NCBI RefSeq assembly: GCF_000143415.4
Contig: NW_003314486.1
Location: 1,307-30,833, forward strand
Reading direction: 5' to 3'
DNA from: Selaginella moellendorffii
Taxonomy: Eukaryota; Streptophyta; Lycopodiopsida; Selaginellales; Selaginellaceae
DNA length: 29,527 nucleotides
Part shown: piece by piece, positions 1-11,529 of the stretch
Layout of the letters: every line of letters starts with the position of its first letter
Position numbering within the stretch: position 1 is the first letter of the stretch
Translations under genes and position numbers: made by a program
Notes under the pieces: model-generated
Database searches by the model: none
Seen by the model: only the letters and a program-made list of their open reading frames with translations
Told to the model about the DNA's origin: nothing

Positions 1-3000
1 CGCAGAGATGAAAACGATGATCCGAGTGGGTACACGCTTTTGGTGCAAAGACTTCGCATTGGTTCCTTGGGTATGGATATTGTTACCTTATTGTACCTTA
101 TGATGTGAGCTTGCGCTTGGGCTCATAGGATGGATTTGAGTTGTTCCGGTAGCACGAGTTTAAGCTTGGGCTCGTGAGAGAGGCACATTAGCAACTCAAG
201 AATACACTTTGAGTTGGCAGGATTAATGTTAGCCTATCGGTGGTTCCATGAGTTGTTCCATGTACCATGGGTGAAAGCAAACTCCCTGGGTTTGCTATGA
301 GTGGCAAATAGGCTGGTCCGTAGCTGTTTAGCACGGCACTAGTGGATCCTTCCTAAGCATGATTATAATTGGATCAATCAAGATTGTAGGGAATAGTCTA
401 TTGGTTCAAGTAATCATTGCCGTGCTCTCTCATAAACTTTTCTTCGATTGAGCTGAAGGCAGTGCGAAAGCAAGCTTGAGGTTTGGTCAAAGATGAGACC
501 GAAAAGAGAGTCATCGAGGACGGAGGATCAAATACGTAAATCATTTTCTCTTCTTGGAGAGATGATTTGCAACGAGGTGTTAACTCATTGCTTGTGTTCA
601 CATTATGCAATCAAGAGTCCCTACCTTGGTGCATGTTGGAGATGGTGGTCTTACAAGTGGTGAGTTATGGGATGGATAGTGGTGAAACACTAAACCATTT
701 TGTCTAGGCTCGCTATTGGAAGACTTGGGTTGCAATGCTCAATTCTTTTCCGGGGAACCTTGTTATTGCTCCTTGAGTAGCTTGGTGTTGGAATAGTTTT
801 GAGATTGGTCGGAAAGAGAGTGGCATAAGCTTGTCTGTGTTGTGAACAAAAGTTAGTGGTGTTGGGTGTCGTAAATCTCTATTGGTGGAGTGTGGCATTT
901 ATGTTGCATTTTGTCGAATCGAGTTGGCATTTGATACTCACATAAACATTTGAAGTAATGACATAAGCCTTGCTCATTGCGTTACTCAATTGATGATCAA
1001 GTCATTGTGATTTATATCATATCCATGTGATAATGAGCAATGTGTTTACAAAGTTGCTTGGGTAAATGATGATCAACCCCAAAGTGGTTGATGGAGAAGC
1101 TAGTCTACTTGCACGAAGTAGCATCTCAATGGTGGTCCATTATGCTAAGCTTATGTTGGTACCTTGTTTCCTTGAGGGTTTGCCCATAAGGTGTTGGGAA
1201 TGGGTTGTAGCATTCATTTGCTATAGCTCATCTGTTGATCTGTTAGCACTTGGAATAAATTATTGGATGGAGAAGGTGTGTAGTTGGGGCATTGACATCA
1301 CTAGCACTTGTGTTAGTGGAAGTGGCATTGTTATTTCAAGTGATGAGGAATTTTCCTTGGACCTTGATTTTTCATGTCATTTATCTTGTTAGTGTTTTGG
1401 CTTCACATTGGATCTTGAAGGTGATTGAAGAAGAGTGTTAGTGCAATGTGGATATCCGAAGATGTGGTCTTAGTGATCAAGTCTTGGATGGTCATTTTGC
1501 ACTTTGCGGATGATGGTGTTGGATGTCGGTTAAATGGGCAAAGATGTTCGATGCTTAAGCATGTTGTTCGATCATGAGAATTTGTGTTGAGGTGAGCCTA
1601 TGTGAAGTTGTTGGTAGGAGGAAGTTGGTGAAGTCTTGAAAGTTTGCAATCCTGGATTGAGAGTCATACTTTATCTAGGATGGGAAATTTTCCACAAATT
1701 TTCTTAGACTTTTCCAATGGCTGATCTATTGATCATTTTGTCCGAAAACCATTCCGTTTTCGTAGGCCAGTACAAACTAGTGAAGGGGTTGGAGTTGACT
1801 TCGGTTACCTTAGACCTTGGTAGGTAGTTTGTATGATGCAACCCAAAAGGGATGCTAACTTTTGGGGCTAAGGCAATTGAGTTGGATAGAGTCTGGAGTT
1901 GGTGTAGAAAAGTGGTTGTTGCACTTTTCTCAGAAAGGTGACCCTTGTACCTTTCTTTTGTAGCGTTATGCTTGGTGGCAGGTTGCACCTTGCATTACGT
2001 TAGACTCTATGAGAGTAGTGAGCTCTCACTGATCTTGACTTGGTCTTGGTGGCCCTGCGCCTTGGCTGAGGATGGTGATGTCCAACTTAGTTGTTTGAGG
2101 TTGAGATGTTGGTACCCGTACTATAGCTTTGTCTATGAGGAGGTTGTGTACCGATGTGAGTTCATCTCATGGTCTTCACTTTAGTTTCGACTGAGTGTTG
2201 ATCATGCATAGCTAGCCTCTTCAAGGCATGCTCAGAGCTAGTGGCTAAATGTTTTAGTGAGCTTATTACGGTTGAGTTGGATTCGAGTGGTCATTTAGTT
2301 TGTGCTTGTCCATGAACTTTTATCTCATGTTTGAGGTATTATGTTTATGCTAGATAAGTATATAACTTGATGACAAGAGTTGGTGTTTGGGTCTTGTGAA
2401 GGCAAGTTGAGGAGTGATTGTTAGTTGCTTTGCGACTAGTGATTACTTGTAGTCTTCATCAAGGGCCGTTAACACTTGCTTTGCTCGATGATGATTTAGC
2501 AGTGATGGGCTTGCTTTACCGGATGGTGTTGCGGAGGATCGTGTCGTTAGACTTACATGGTTTTTCCATGTTGACATGTCGACTCTATCTCTGTCGATTT
2601 CATTTGGTTGTATTTAGTTCGTGGTGTTGGATTTCATTAAGTCTTGGATGTGGTGACTCACTCCTTGAGGAAGTGTAATCTGTAACTGGGTTTTGCTAAA
2701 GGATTGGTCTCGGTTACTAATTAAAGTATCTTCGACCTTGGTTAGCTTGGTTGCTGGAAAGCTCCGAGTGGTGATTCACTCATGCTTTCTTCTAGCTTTG
2801 TTTTGGTGTTGATGGCATTGAAGTGATGCTTTGTCATTGACATTGTTGATATTGAGATCTGAGTGAAATGAGATATCCTTCCAAAAGATTGATATTGAGT
2901 TTCATTAGTCTTGATGAATATAGTGTTGATGATTTGGCTATAGCTTTGTGTTGTTGGCATTCGTGCATTTGCTAATTAGCAACTGTGTTGACGTTCAAAC

Positions 3001-4402
3001 GAACTGAGTGGCAAGTTGAGTTAGTTGTGTTCTAGACGAGATTATTTAGTAGAGGGTTGAGCTTTAGCTTTTCCTTGAAAAGTGATTTAGTCGTGGACTA
3101 TGCTAACTCTACGAGAAGAAGAGTTAGTGATCGATATTAGAATGTTGAGTCCTTGCTGGATTTGAGTTCGGAATATAGCAATCATTAATGATTCTTTTTG
3201 AGCTTGTTATGAAGTGAGTTACGTCTTGCTATAGATGGATTCATGGAGGATCGTTTGATGATCACTTGTTAAGCATAGCTTCGTTATACTTAGCTTTTGG
3301 ATTGATGCAAAAATGCTCTTCATTAGCTTTGGCATTATAAAGTTTGGCTTATGGATGTGTTGAGGAAGATATTGTGGGTTGCACCATGATTTCTTCTTTA
3401 GCATTGAAGTTAGCTTCTATGAGACTCGTGATCATTATTAGGCAAGACTTAGTTATAGGCTTCTTCGAGCTTTTGGTTCTTGAGTTTTGTGCTCATTGTT
3501 CCATTTGTTAGAAGTTGTTGGGGAAGGCATTTTGGCTCATTAGCTTCGATGTTGAAGTTGGTTTTTGCATTTGGCAATCATTGGTGATGATTGACTATCA
3601 TCTAGGGTAGTTGATTGTCCTTATCACAAGTTTTGCTTGATTATTGTTGGTTTGGAATTATTTGCTATTCTTTGGGATGGTAGATTCTTTCTTCAACGAT
3701 GATTATACATCACTACATTGATGGGCTGATTGACGATCTTTCATGATAGTTAGTTGTTCTCTTTGATGGCTTTTGGCTTTTGGCAATACCACATGTTCTT
3801 TGTGGTTTGCTCTGGATTGGTCTCTTGGGTTTGAGACGTCAGTAGGATGTTGCTGACACTTGCTTAGGCAACTTGAATTCCTTGGTATTGTTGGCTGGGA
3901 TCTATTCAGATTGGCTTTTGTGATAGTTGGCGGGAATGAGTGTTTGTTGGTCTTACCACATTCATTTTCTTCTGTTGATTGTTGCTCGAGTTAGTTTTGA
4001 TAGATTTGGATATTATTTCCTTTGGGTGATACATTCGCGAGCATTGTGCTTGTTAGTCAATGATACTTTGTGTTCTTTGAGTTCTCTCTAGTAAGTTGTT
4101 GGCTTACTATCTACTATCTTCGATAGTTAAGTTTCATCATTGAGTTTCCTTGATGATATACTAGCTATTGAATTTTGTTGGATGGTCATTCCTGTGTTTG
4201 CCAAATTATGATGATCTGTTGGTGGTTCCTATCTACAATACTACTGGTTTATCGGATGATAACTTGCTTAGAATACTTTTGTGTTCTACTCTAAGATATA
4301 ATCACTAGTAATTAAGCTTCTCAGATATCATTGTCTCTGACTTTGATATTGTCCATCCATTGATCTTTGAGTTTGGGCCAGTAATGGGCAGACTTCGGCA
4401 CT
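1..4402 (+). mobile_element. Non-autonomous LTR element, copy A, internal region (5' cut by window edge)
   Basis: This segment is the reverse complement of 4963-8723 joined to 15160-15405, and of 17375-21408, with similarity high by eye. The first 15 bases are the reverse complement of 15391-15405. On the - strand that stretch lies about 55 bases downstream of an initiator-Met primer site, so copy A begins just inside its own 5' end and its LTR and PBS lie outside the window. Bases 16-421 are a leader absent from copy B. I find no gag, protease, RT or integrase in any frame. Short open frames (for example 1066-1392 and 1945-2184) recur in the other copies only because the DNA is similar. The copy stops at 4402, before its PPT and 3' LTR, where it meets inverted copy B. 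Its size and lack of coding resemble plant LARD elements (inference). Confidence 0.8.
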
Positions 4403-4479
4403 CCATGGCAGTAAGGAAAGAGTTTCTGTAAGGACTGGTCGACAGGTAACTTTCGATACCCAAAGTCACATTCGCGACA
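4403..4479 (-). repeat. Stub of copy B 3' LTR (first ~77 bp of U3)
   Basis: Read on the - strand, the segment begins TGTCGCG directly after a purine-rich tract. It matches the start of the LTRs at 17252 (- strand) and 26664 (+ strand). Only about 77 bp remain before the sequence switches at 4402/4403 into copy A in the opposite orientation. The rest of this 3' LTR is therefore missing or was lost in forming the inverted junction. Confidence 0.75.
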
Positions 4480-4492
4480 CTCTCCCCCCCTT
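4480..4492 (-). other. Polypurine tract of copy B
   Basis: On the - strand this is a G-rich purine run (AAGGGGGGGAGAG type) immediately upstream of the LTR start TGTCGCG. The same tract and junction occur at 26651-26664 next to the gag-pol element's 3' LTR. Its position fits the primer for plus-strand synthesis in LTR retrotransposons. Confidence 0.75.
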
Positions 4493-7400
4493 GGGGAAGA
4501 TCGACGTCCTCGTCGATGCATACTCCAGTCTAGAATACCGCCAAGGAAACAACTCCAGAAAAAGTTCACGGTACTCACACTATGTGAGAAATGCACCAAC
4601 TTAAATGAGTTAGGGGGCAACCTCTTTGTCTAACGCGGATGCGCTACCAGCTCAGACACCTTCCGGCCGTCGCCGACAAGGAAATGACCAACGGAGTCAG
4701 CCACCCCTGCTGCTCTGGGAGTCACCCAGCTTACAAAAGTGTGATATGCCCTGCCCGCAGGAACATAGAGAGAGAAGCCAGAGGCCCCTACCCTCCTAAG
4801 CAAAGAAACCAAACCCGTCGGTAAGGTTTAGATAGACTACTGTAAACAGGCAGTTAGAGTTGTTTACACGGTCACGCCCTTTCAACGGAATAAGGAACAT
4901 CGATAAAGAGGCGGGTTATGTGACCAGTCGACAGTAGCTACCCCATGACTAGAGATTTCACCATGCACACGAAGTGCCGAAGCCAGTCTGCCCATTACTG
5001 GCCCAAACTCAAAGATCAATAGATGGACAATATCAAAGTCATAGACAATGATATTTTAGAGATTTAATTATCAGGGAATAAAGCTTAGATTAGAACACAA
5101 AAGTATTCCAAGTAAGTTATCATCCGATAAACTAGTATTACAGTATAGGAACCACCAAGATCACTATCATTGGAAAACATAGGATGCACCATCCAACAAA
5201 ATTCAATAGCAAGTATATCATCAAGTAAACGCAATGATAAAACTTAACTACCGAAGATAGCAGATAGTAAGCCAACAACTTACGAGAGAGAACTCAAAGA
5301 ACACAAAGTATCATTGACTAACAAGCACAATGCTCGCGAATGTATCACCCAAAGGAAATAACATCCAAATCTATCAAAACTAACTCGAGCAATAATCAAC
5401 AGAAGAGAATGAATGTGGGAAGACCAACAAACACTCATGCCTGTTAACTATCACAAAAGCCAATCTGAATAGATCCCAGCCAACAATACCAAGGAACTCA
5501 AGTTGCCTAAGCAAGTGTCAGCAACATCCTACTGATGTCTTAAACCCAAGAGACCAATCTAGAGCAAACCACAAAGAACATGTGGTATTGCAAAAAGCCA
5601 AAAGCCATCAAAGAGAACAACCAACTATCATGAAAGATCGTCAATTAGCCCATCAATGTAGTGATGTATAATCATTGTTGAAGAAAGAATCTACCATCCC
5701 GAAGAATAGCAAATAATTCCAAACCAACAATAATCAAGCAAAACTTGTGATAAGGACAATCAACTACCCTAGATGATAGTCAATCATCACCAATGATTGC
5801 CAGATGCAAAAACTAACTTCAATCGAAGTTAATGAGCCAAAATGCCTTCCCCCAACAACTTCAAACAAATGGAACAATGAGCACAAAACTCAAGAACCAA
5901 AAGCTCGAAGAAGCCTATAACTAAGTCTTGCCTAATAATGATCACGAGTCTCATAGAAGCTAACTTCAATGCTAAAGAAGAAATCATGGTGCAACCCACA
6001 ATATCTTCCTCAACACATCCATAAGCCAAACTTCATAATGCCAAAGCTAATGAAGAGCATTTCTGCATCAATCCAAAAGCTAAGCATAACAAAGCTATGT
6101 TTAACAAGTGATCATCAAACGATCCTCCATGAATCCATCTATAGCAAGACGTAACTCACTTCATAACAAGCTCAAAAAGAATCATTAATGATTGCTATAT
6201 TCCGAACTCAAATCCAGCAAGGACTCAACATTCTAATATCGATCACTAACTCTTCTTCTCGTAGAGTTAGCATAGTCCACGACTAAATCACTTTTCAAGG
6301 AAAAGCTAAAGCTCAACCCTCTACTAAATAATCTCGTCTAGAACACAACTAACTCAACTTGCCACTCAGTTCGTTTGAACGTCAACACAGTTGCTAACTA
6401 GCAAATGCACGAATGCCAACAACACAAAGCTATAGCCAAATCATCAACACTATATTCATCAAGACTAATGAAACTCAATATCAATCCTTGGAAGGATATC
6501 TCATTTCACTCGAATCTCAATGTTAACAACATCAATGACAAGGCATCACTTTAATGCCATCAACATCAGGACAAAGCTAGAAGAAAGCAAGAGTGAATCA
6601 CCACTTGGAGCTTTCCAGCAACCAAGCTAACCAAAGTCGAAGATACTATACTTAGTATCGGAGACCAATCCTCTAACAATACTCAGTTACAGAGAACACA
6701 TCATCAAGGAGTGATTCACCACGTCCAAGACTCAATGAAATCCAACACTACGGACTAAATGTAACCAAATGATATCAATAGAGGTAAAGTCGACATGCCA
6801 ACATGGAAAACCATGCAAGTCCAACAACACGATCCTCCGCAACACCATCCGGTCAAGCAAGCCCACCACTGCTAAATCATCATCGAGCAAAGCAAGTGTC
6901 AACGGTCTTTTTGACAAAGTCTACAAGTAATCACTAGTCGCAAATCAACTAACAATCGCCCTTCAACTTGCCTTCACAAGACCCGAACACTAACTCATGT
7001 CATCGAGTTACATACTTGTCCAACATGAACATAATACCCCAGGTACGAGATAAAAGTTCATAGACAAGCACAAACTAAATGACCACTCGAATCCAACTCA
7101 ACCGCAATAAGCTCACTAATGCATTTAGTCAATAGCTCTGAGCATGCCTTGAAGAGGCTAGCTATGTGATCAACACTCAGTCAAAACTAAAGTGAAGACC
7201 ATGAGATGGACTCATATCGGTACACAACCTCCTCATAGACAAAGCTATAGTACGGGTACCAACACCGCAAACTCAAACAACTAAATTGGACATCACCATC
7301 CTCAGCCAAGGTGCAGGGCCACCAAGACCAAGTCAAGATCAGTGAGAGCTCACTACTCTCGTAGAGTCTAACGTAATGCGAGGTGCAACCTGCCACCAAG

Positions 7401-8718
7401 CACAACGCTACAAAAGAAAGGCACAAGGGTCACCTTTCTTAGAAAAGCGCAACAGCCACTTTTCTATACCAACTCTAGACTCTATCCAATTTAATTGCCT
7501 TAGCCCCAAAAGTTAGCATCCCTTTCGGGCCGCATCATACAAACTACCTACTAAGATCTAAGCCAACCGAAGTCAACTCCAACCCCTTCACTAGTTTGTA
7601 CTGGCTTTCAAAAATGGAATGGTTTTCGAGCAAAGTGACCAACAGATCAGCCATTGGAGAAGTCTAAGAAAATTTGTGGAAAATTTCCATCCTAGAGAAG
7701 GAATGACTCTCAGCCTAGGATTGCAAACTTTCAAGACTCAACCAACTTCCTCCTACTAACAACTCCACATAGGTTCACCTCAAAAAAAAATTCTCATGAT
7801 CCAAAAATATGCTTAAGCATCGAACATCTTTGCCCATCTAACCGATATCCAACACCGTCATCCGCAAAGTGCAAAATGAACATCCAAGGCTTGATCACTA
7901 AGACCACATCTTCGGATATCCACATTGCACTAACACTCTTCTTCAATCACCTTCAAGATCCAATGTGAAGCCAAAACACTAACAAGATAAATGACATGAA
8001 AAATCAAGGTCCAAGGAAAATTCCTCATCACTTGAAATAACAATGCCACTTCCACTAACACAAGTGCTAGTGATGTCAATGCCCCAACTACACACCTTCT
8101 CCATCCAATAATTTATTCCAAGTGCTAACGGATCAATAGATGAGCTATAGCAAATGAATGCTACAACCCATTCCCAACACCTTATGGGCAAACCCTCAAG
8201 GAAACAAGGTACCAACATAAGCTTAGCATAATGGACCACCATTGAGATGCTACTTCGTGCAAGTAGACTAGCTTCTCCATCAACCACTTTGGGGTTGATC
8301 ATCATTTACCCAAGCAACTTCGTAAACACATTGCTCTTTATCACATGGATATGATATAAGCATCACAATGACTTGATCATCAATTGAGTAACACAATGAG
8401 CAATGCCTATGTCATTACTTCAAACGTTTATGTGAGTATCAAATGCCAACTCGATTCGACAAAATGCAACATAAATGCCACACTCCACCAATAGAGGTTT
8501 ACGACACCCAACACCACTAACTTTTGTTCACAACACGGACAAGCTCATGCCACTCTCTTTCCGACCAAACTCAACACTAATCCAACACCAAGCTACTCAA
8601 GGAGCAATAGCAAGGTTCCCCGGAAAAGAATTGAGCATTGCAACCCAAGTCTTCCAATAGCAAGCTTAGACAAAATGGTTAGCATTTCACCACTATCCAT
8701 CCCACAACTCACCATTGT

Positions 8719-8723
8719 AAGAC
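8719..8723. repeat. Target site duplication of element D, left
   Basis: AAGAC here is repeated at 15160-15164. Copies A (near 650, inverted) and C (near 21174) have a single uninterrupted AAGACC followed by the same downstream sequence, so they serve as pre-insertion alleles. Confidence 0.85.
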
Positions 8724-9715
8724 TGTGAGACACAAAATCCCTAGGCCCCAAAGTGGAGCCGGAAGGGCGCCACATGGTAGTGGCCGAAGCGAGAGCCAAA
8801 CGAGCGTAACACGTTTGGACGAAAAGCTCCGACTTGAAAAGTCAAGAGCGGGAGTGGAACTCCCAACGAAGTGCTCGAGGAACGAGCACGAAGCGAGCAA
8901 AAGGCGAGGCTCCAAAAAGGGACCCAAAAGGACCAACACATGACACGTGGGAGTGTCCGAGATGGACTCGAGTTGGAGTCCGAAGTGGGGTCCGAGATGG
9001 ACTCGAGTTGGAGTCCGAAGTGGAGTCCGAGATGGACCCAAGTTGGAGTCCGAAGTGGAGTCCGAGGTGGACCCGAGATGGACCCGAGTTGGAGTCCGAA
9101 GTGGAGTCCGAGATGGACCCGAGTTGGAGTCCGAAGTGGAGTCCGAGGTGGACCCGAGATGGACCCGAGTTGGAGTCCGAAGTGGAGTCCGAGATGGACC
9201 CGAGTTGGAGTCCGAAGTGGAGTCCGAGGTGGACCCGAGATGGACCCGAGTTGGAGTCCGAAGTGGAGTCCGAGATGGACTCGAGATGGAGTCCGAGATG
9301 GAGTCCGAGATGGAGTCCGAGGTGGACCCGAGATGGACCCGAAATGGAGTCCGAGATGGAGTCCGAGATGGAGTCCGAGATGGAGTCCGAGATGGACCCG
9401 AGATGGACCCGAGACGGAGTCCGAGATGGAGTCCGAGATGGAGTCCGAAGTCGAGACCGAGACCAGGACCGAGACCGGGACCGAGACCGAGACCGAGACC
9501 GAGATTGGGACCGAGACCGAGACCGAGGCCGAGGCCGAGATCGAGCCCGAGCCCGAGTCCGAGTCCGAATCCGAGTCCGAGTCCGAGTCCGAGTCCGAGT
9601 CCGAGTCCGAGTCCGAGTCCGAGTCCGAGTCCGGAGTCTGAGAGGGTGAAAGCCCAAAGCGTTCGTCTCCCAGACCCTGGGGGGTTTGGTGAGCCCCAAA
9701 AGTATAGTAAGGGGG
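8724..9715 (+). repeat. Element D 5' LTR (truncated form)
   Basis: It begins TGTGAGACAC and appears identical to 13007 onward for the first ~220 bp, which suggests a recent insertion. It contains perfect hairpins (stems GGGAGT/ACTCCC and GTGCTCG/CGAGCAC), then the repeat array. It ends in a conserved module (GTGAAAGCCCAAAGCGT ... GTATAGTAAGGGGG). After the G run it diverges from the 3' copy. No TG...CA end or PBS follows, so the LTR's 3' portion seems to be missing here. Confidence 0.6.
8954..9636 (+). repeat. Graded minisatellite array, 81-bp to 12-bp to 6-bp units (5' copy)
   Basis: The array opens with an 81-bp higher-order unit made of 11- and 12-bp words (TTGGAGTCCGAA, GTGGAGTCCGAG, ATGGACCCGAG). 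It passes to near-pure GATGGAGTCCGA 12-mers (about 9265-9450), then GAGACC hexamers, then GAGTCC hexamers. Periods divisible by three without stops keep several frames open on both strands, giving low-complexity peptides such as ESEMESE or SPRWSPRW. I treat these as artefacts, not proteins. Confidence 0.9.
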
Positions 9716-11029
9716 GGGGGGATCATAGGATCCAAGGATGAGAACAGAGGGTATCTCATCGATGGCAAAATGTGCCGTGCTAAAAGTCGTGGGAAAGGTG
9801 TTCCCAAATAGAAAACAACTTTGACACAAAGTTGTGTGTGACCTCTATGGTGCCGTGCTAACAAATGGTTGGCATGAGAAAGAGCGGTATTGGTCTTGGC
9901 AAAGACTTAGACACAAAGAAAAAGTGTCATAGAGGTAGGCTCGTGGAGCCGATGGTGTGGAGACACCAAATGTGCCAAGGTGTGATACCTTGAGGCTATG
10001 TTGTTGGGTTCATGAGGACCTCTTGCCAAAGGAGTCCCAATGGAAATGGGAATGGCAAGGCCTAAGCTGGAAGGCATGCGGTTGGAGTGTGGTGACCCAG
10101 ATAATGATGGAGGTGTGGAAGCACCAAGCAATGAGTTGTAAGACTTGACAGCTATGGGGCAACTAAGCAAGAGGTGCAAGATAATTGGTTAAGCGGGTAG
10201 AAGGTAACTACCCAAGACTTCTTAATGGTATAAAGAAGTTAGATATACCCTTACGGGGGATAAATTGCTTATGTTGCGATATAGTGAGTCAATGTCATGA
10301 AAGGAAATACTCATTGTCAAGGAAGCCGTCATTGGGACACCCGAACACTCTAGAACACCAGAAGGTGGTGTTTGATGTCGCAAGGGCAATGGATAAAGCC
10401 CAAGGGACTAAGTCCCTAGCGAATGATGGATAGAAGGTGCTATCCAAATGTTCAAGGTTGCGGAGACAGGAGAGGACTGTCTACCCAAGTTGGACAAAGC
10501 CAAAAATGGAATTTTAGCAAGGCTAGTGATGGGCATGTAAAGGCCCATAAGCAACAATGTAACCCCAGTGTGTGGGATTATAAGCTGAGCATACCCGGAT
10601 TGAGGAACCACTCCCTGGGCTATTGGGTAGGTTCATCCCTAAGAATACTTGCTAAGGCATGATAGAAAGTGCAAAGCTATCCTCCTGGTCTGGAGGAGAA
10701 TGACCGAAGGAAAGGTGTGAAGCCAAAGGCAAGTAGTGTTGGGATGGAACTGAACCATAGAAATCAAAGGGCATAACCAAGGTTGGTTATGCCAGCTGGG
10801 AGTGGAAAATCAAGTGGGGGCTCAAGGGTGTTGCCACTAGCAACCGTGATGCCATGGAGAGTCTAAAATATGGAATTGTCCATGTTAGACTATATGGCAA
10901 CTATAAAGCTTGCGAAAGGGGAGGCCTTAGCAAGCTGAGGGACAGAGTTCCTTCAAGGTTCCCAAAGACGATTCTAGGTAGCATAGTACCTAGAAAGGCC
11001 AAGTGTAAATGGTTCATGGAACGCGCGAA

Positions 11030-11056
11030 ATCAGAGTGGCGCAGCAGAAGCGTGGT
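11030..11056 (+). other. Fragment like the 5' third of initiator tRNA-Met
   Basis: Twenty-seven bases match the plant initiator tRNA-Met 5' end (acceptor strand, D arm with A-box TGGCGCAGC, start of the anticodon stem) with one mismatch, judged against the tRNA as I remember it. The anticodon and 3' half do not follow, so it is not a functional tRNA gene. The neighbouring LTR family uses this same tRNA as primer, so capture during reverse transcription is possible (inference). Confidence 0.55.
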
Positions 11057-11394
11057 CTTGAAGCTTGCCATGAGGCAAGGTTATCAAGGTTAGGGAAGTA
11101 GTTCCCGAGTGTTCAAAGAGAGGGCTTTGAACGAAAGTCGATCGTCAAGGACTTTCACGCTTATGCAGGAACCATGTTACAATGGTCGGAGGACTTGCCA
11201 AGTGAGATTGGCACGTCGGGGAAACAAAGACCCTAGTTGAAGGTGATAACTTCAAAAAGGGTGGGCCATGGGGCCGAGCATGGAGGATTCCATGCATGAT
11301 CACAGACATGTCAAGTGAGAGGACTTGGCAGTGTGGAGGAACTAGGTTCCTAAGCTGTGATCTGTAGCGCGCTTTAAAAATAGGTTGGTGCACC

Positions 11395-11507
11395 GGCGTG
11401 GGGAGTCACGCCAGGCATCTAGTGTGATGCCGTCCGTAGATGCATATACGGAGGTTGGGTTCGAGTCCCGACCCTCTAGTGCTTGGGTTCGAGTCCCAAA
11501 TCACTAG
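11395..11507 (+). other. Five adjacent stem-loops, two resembling tRNA T-arms
   Basis: Consecutive perfect or nearly perfect hairpins sit at 11395-11412 (GGCGTG/CACGCC), 11414-11431 (GGCATC/GATGCC), 11433-11452 (TCCGTA/TACGGA), 11453-11473 (7-bp stem with one G-U pair, loop TTCGAGT) and 11476-11507 (6 bp, small internal bulge, then TTGGG/CCCAA, loop TTCGAGT). Gaps between them are 0-2 bases. The last two contain GGTTCGAGTCC, a match to the pol III B-box. A TTTAAAAATA stretch lies about 17 bases upstream. No standard tRNA cloverleaf fits. Confidence 0.65.
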
Positions 11508-11529
11508 GGCGTGGTGATGGTTTGGAATA

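Larger units (their letters stand above)
4480..8723 (-). mobile_element. Non-autonomous LTR element, copy B, main internal segment
   Basis: This is the 3' part of copy B, read on the - strand. Bases 4480-4962 are the 3' tail (PPT and about 470 bp upstream), also present beside the gag-pol gene at about 26270-26663. Bases 4963-8723 match copies A (inverted) and C (same orientation). No retrotransposon protein is encoded. Open frames at 7979-8305, 7187-7426 and 5829-6029 on the - strand have equivalents in other copies, but differences between copies include amino-acid changes, indels and stops, so I do not call genes. The segment ends at AAGAC (8719-8723), where element D inserted. Copy B resumes at 15160. 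Confidence 0.8.

Noticed and set aside
1066-1392. A 108-codon frame found in all three non-autonomous copies (also 7979-8305 and 20410-20754, - strand)
   Set aside because: The copies are similar overall, the differences I see include amino-acid changes and an insertion, there are no recognisable motifs, and antisense frames are conserved equally well.
4630-4680. tRNA-like D-arm (GAGCTGGTAGCGC) on the - strand
   Set aside because: No T-arm or acceptor stem fits, and the equivalent place at about 26490-26530 has diverged, so it is probably chance similarity in the element tail.
8741-9829. Long open frames (up to 362 codons) on both strands across the first repeat array
   Set aside because: They exist because the repeat periods are mostly multiples of three without stops. 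Several frames on both strands are open at once and the peptides are pure low complexity.
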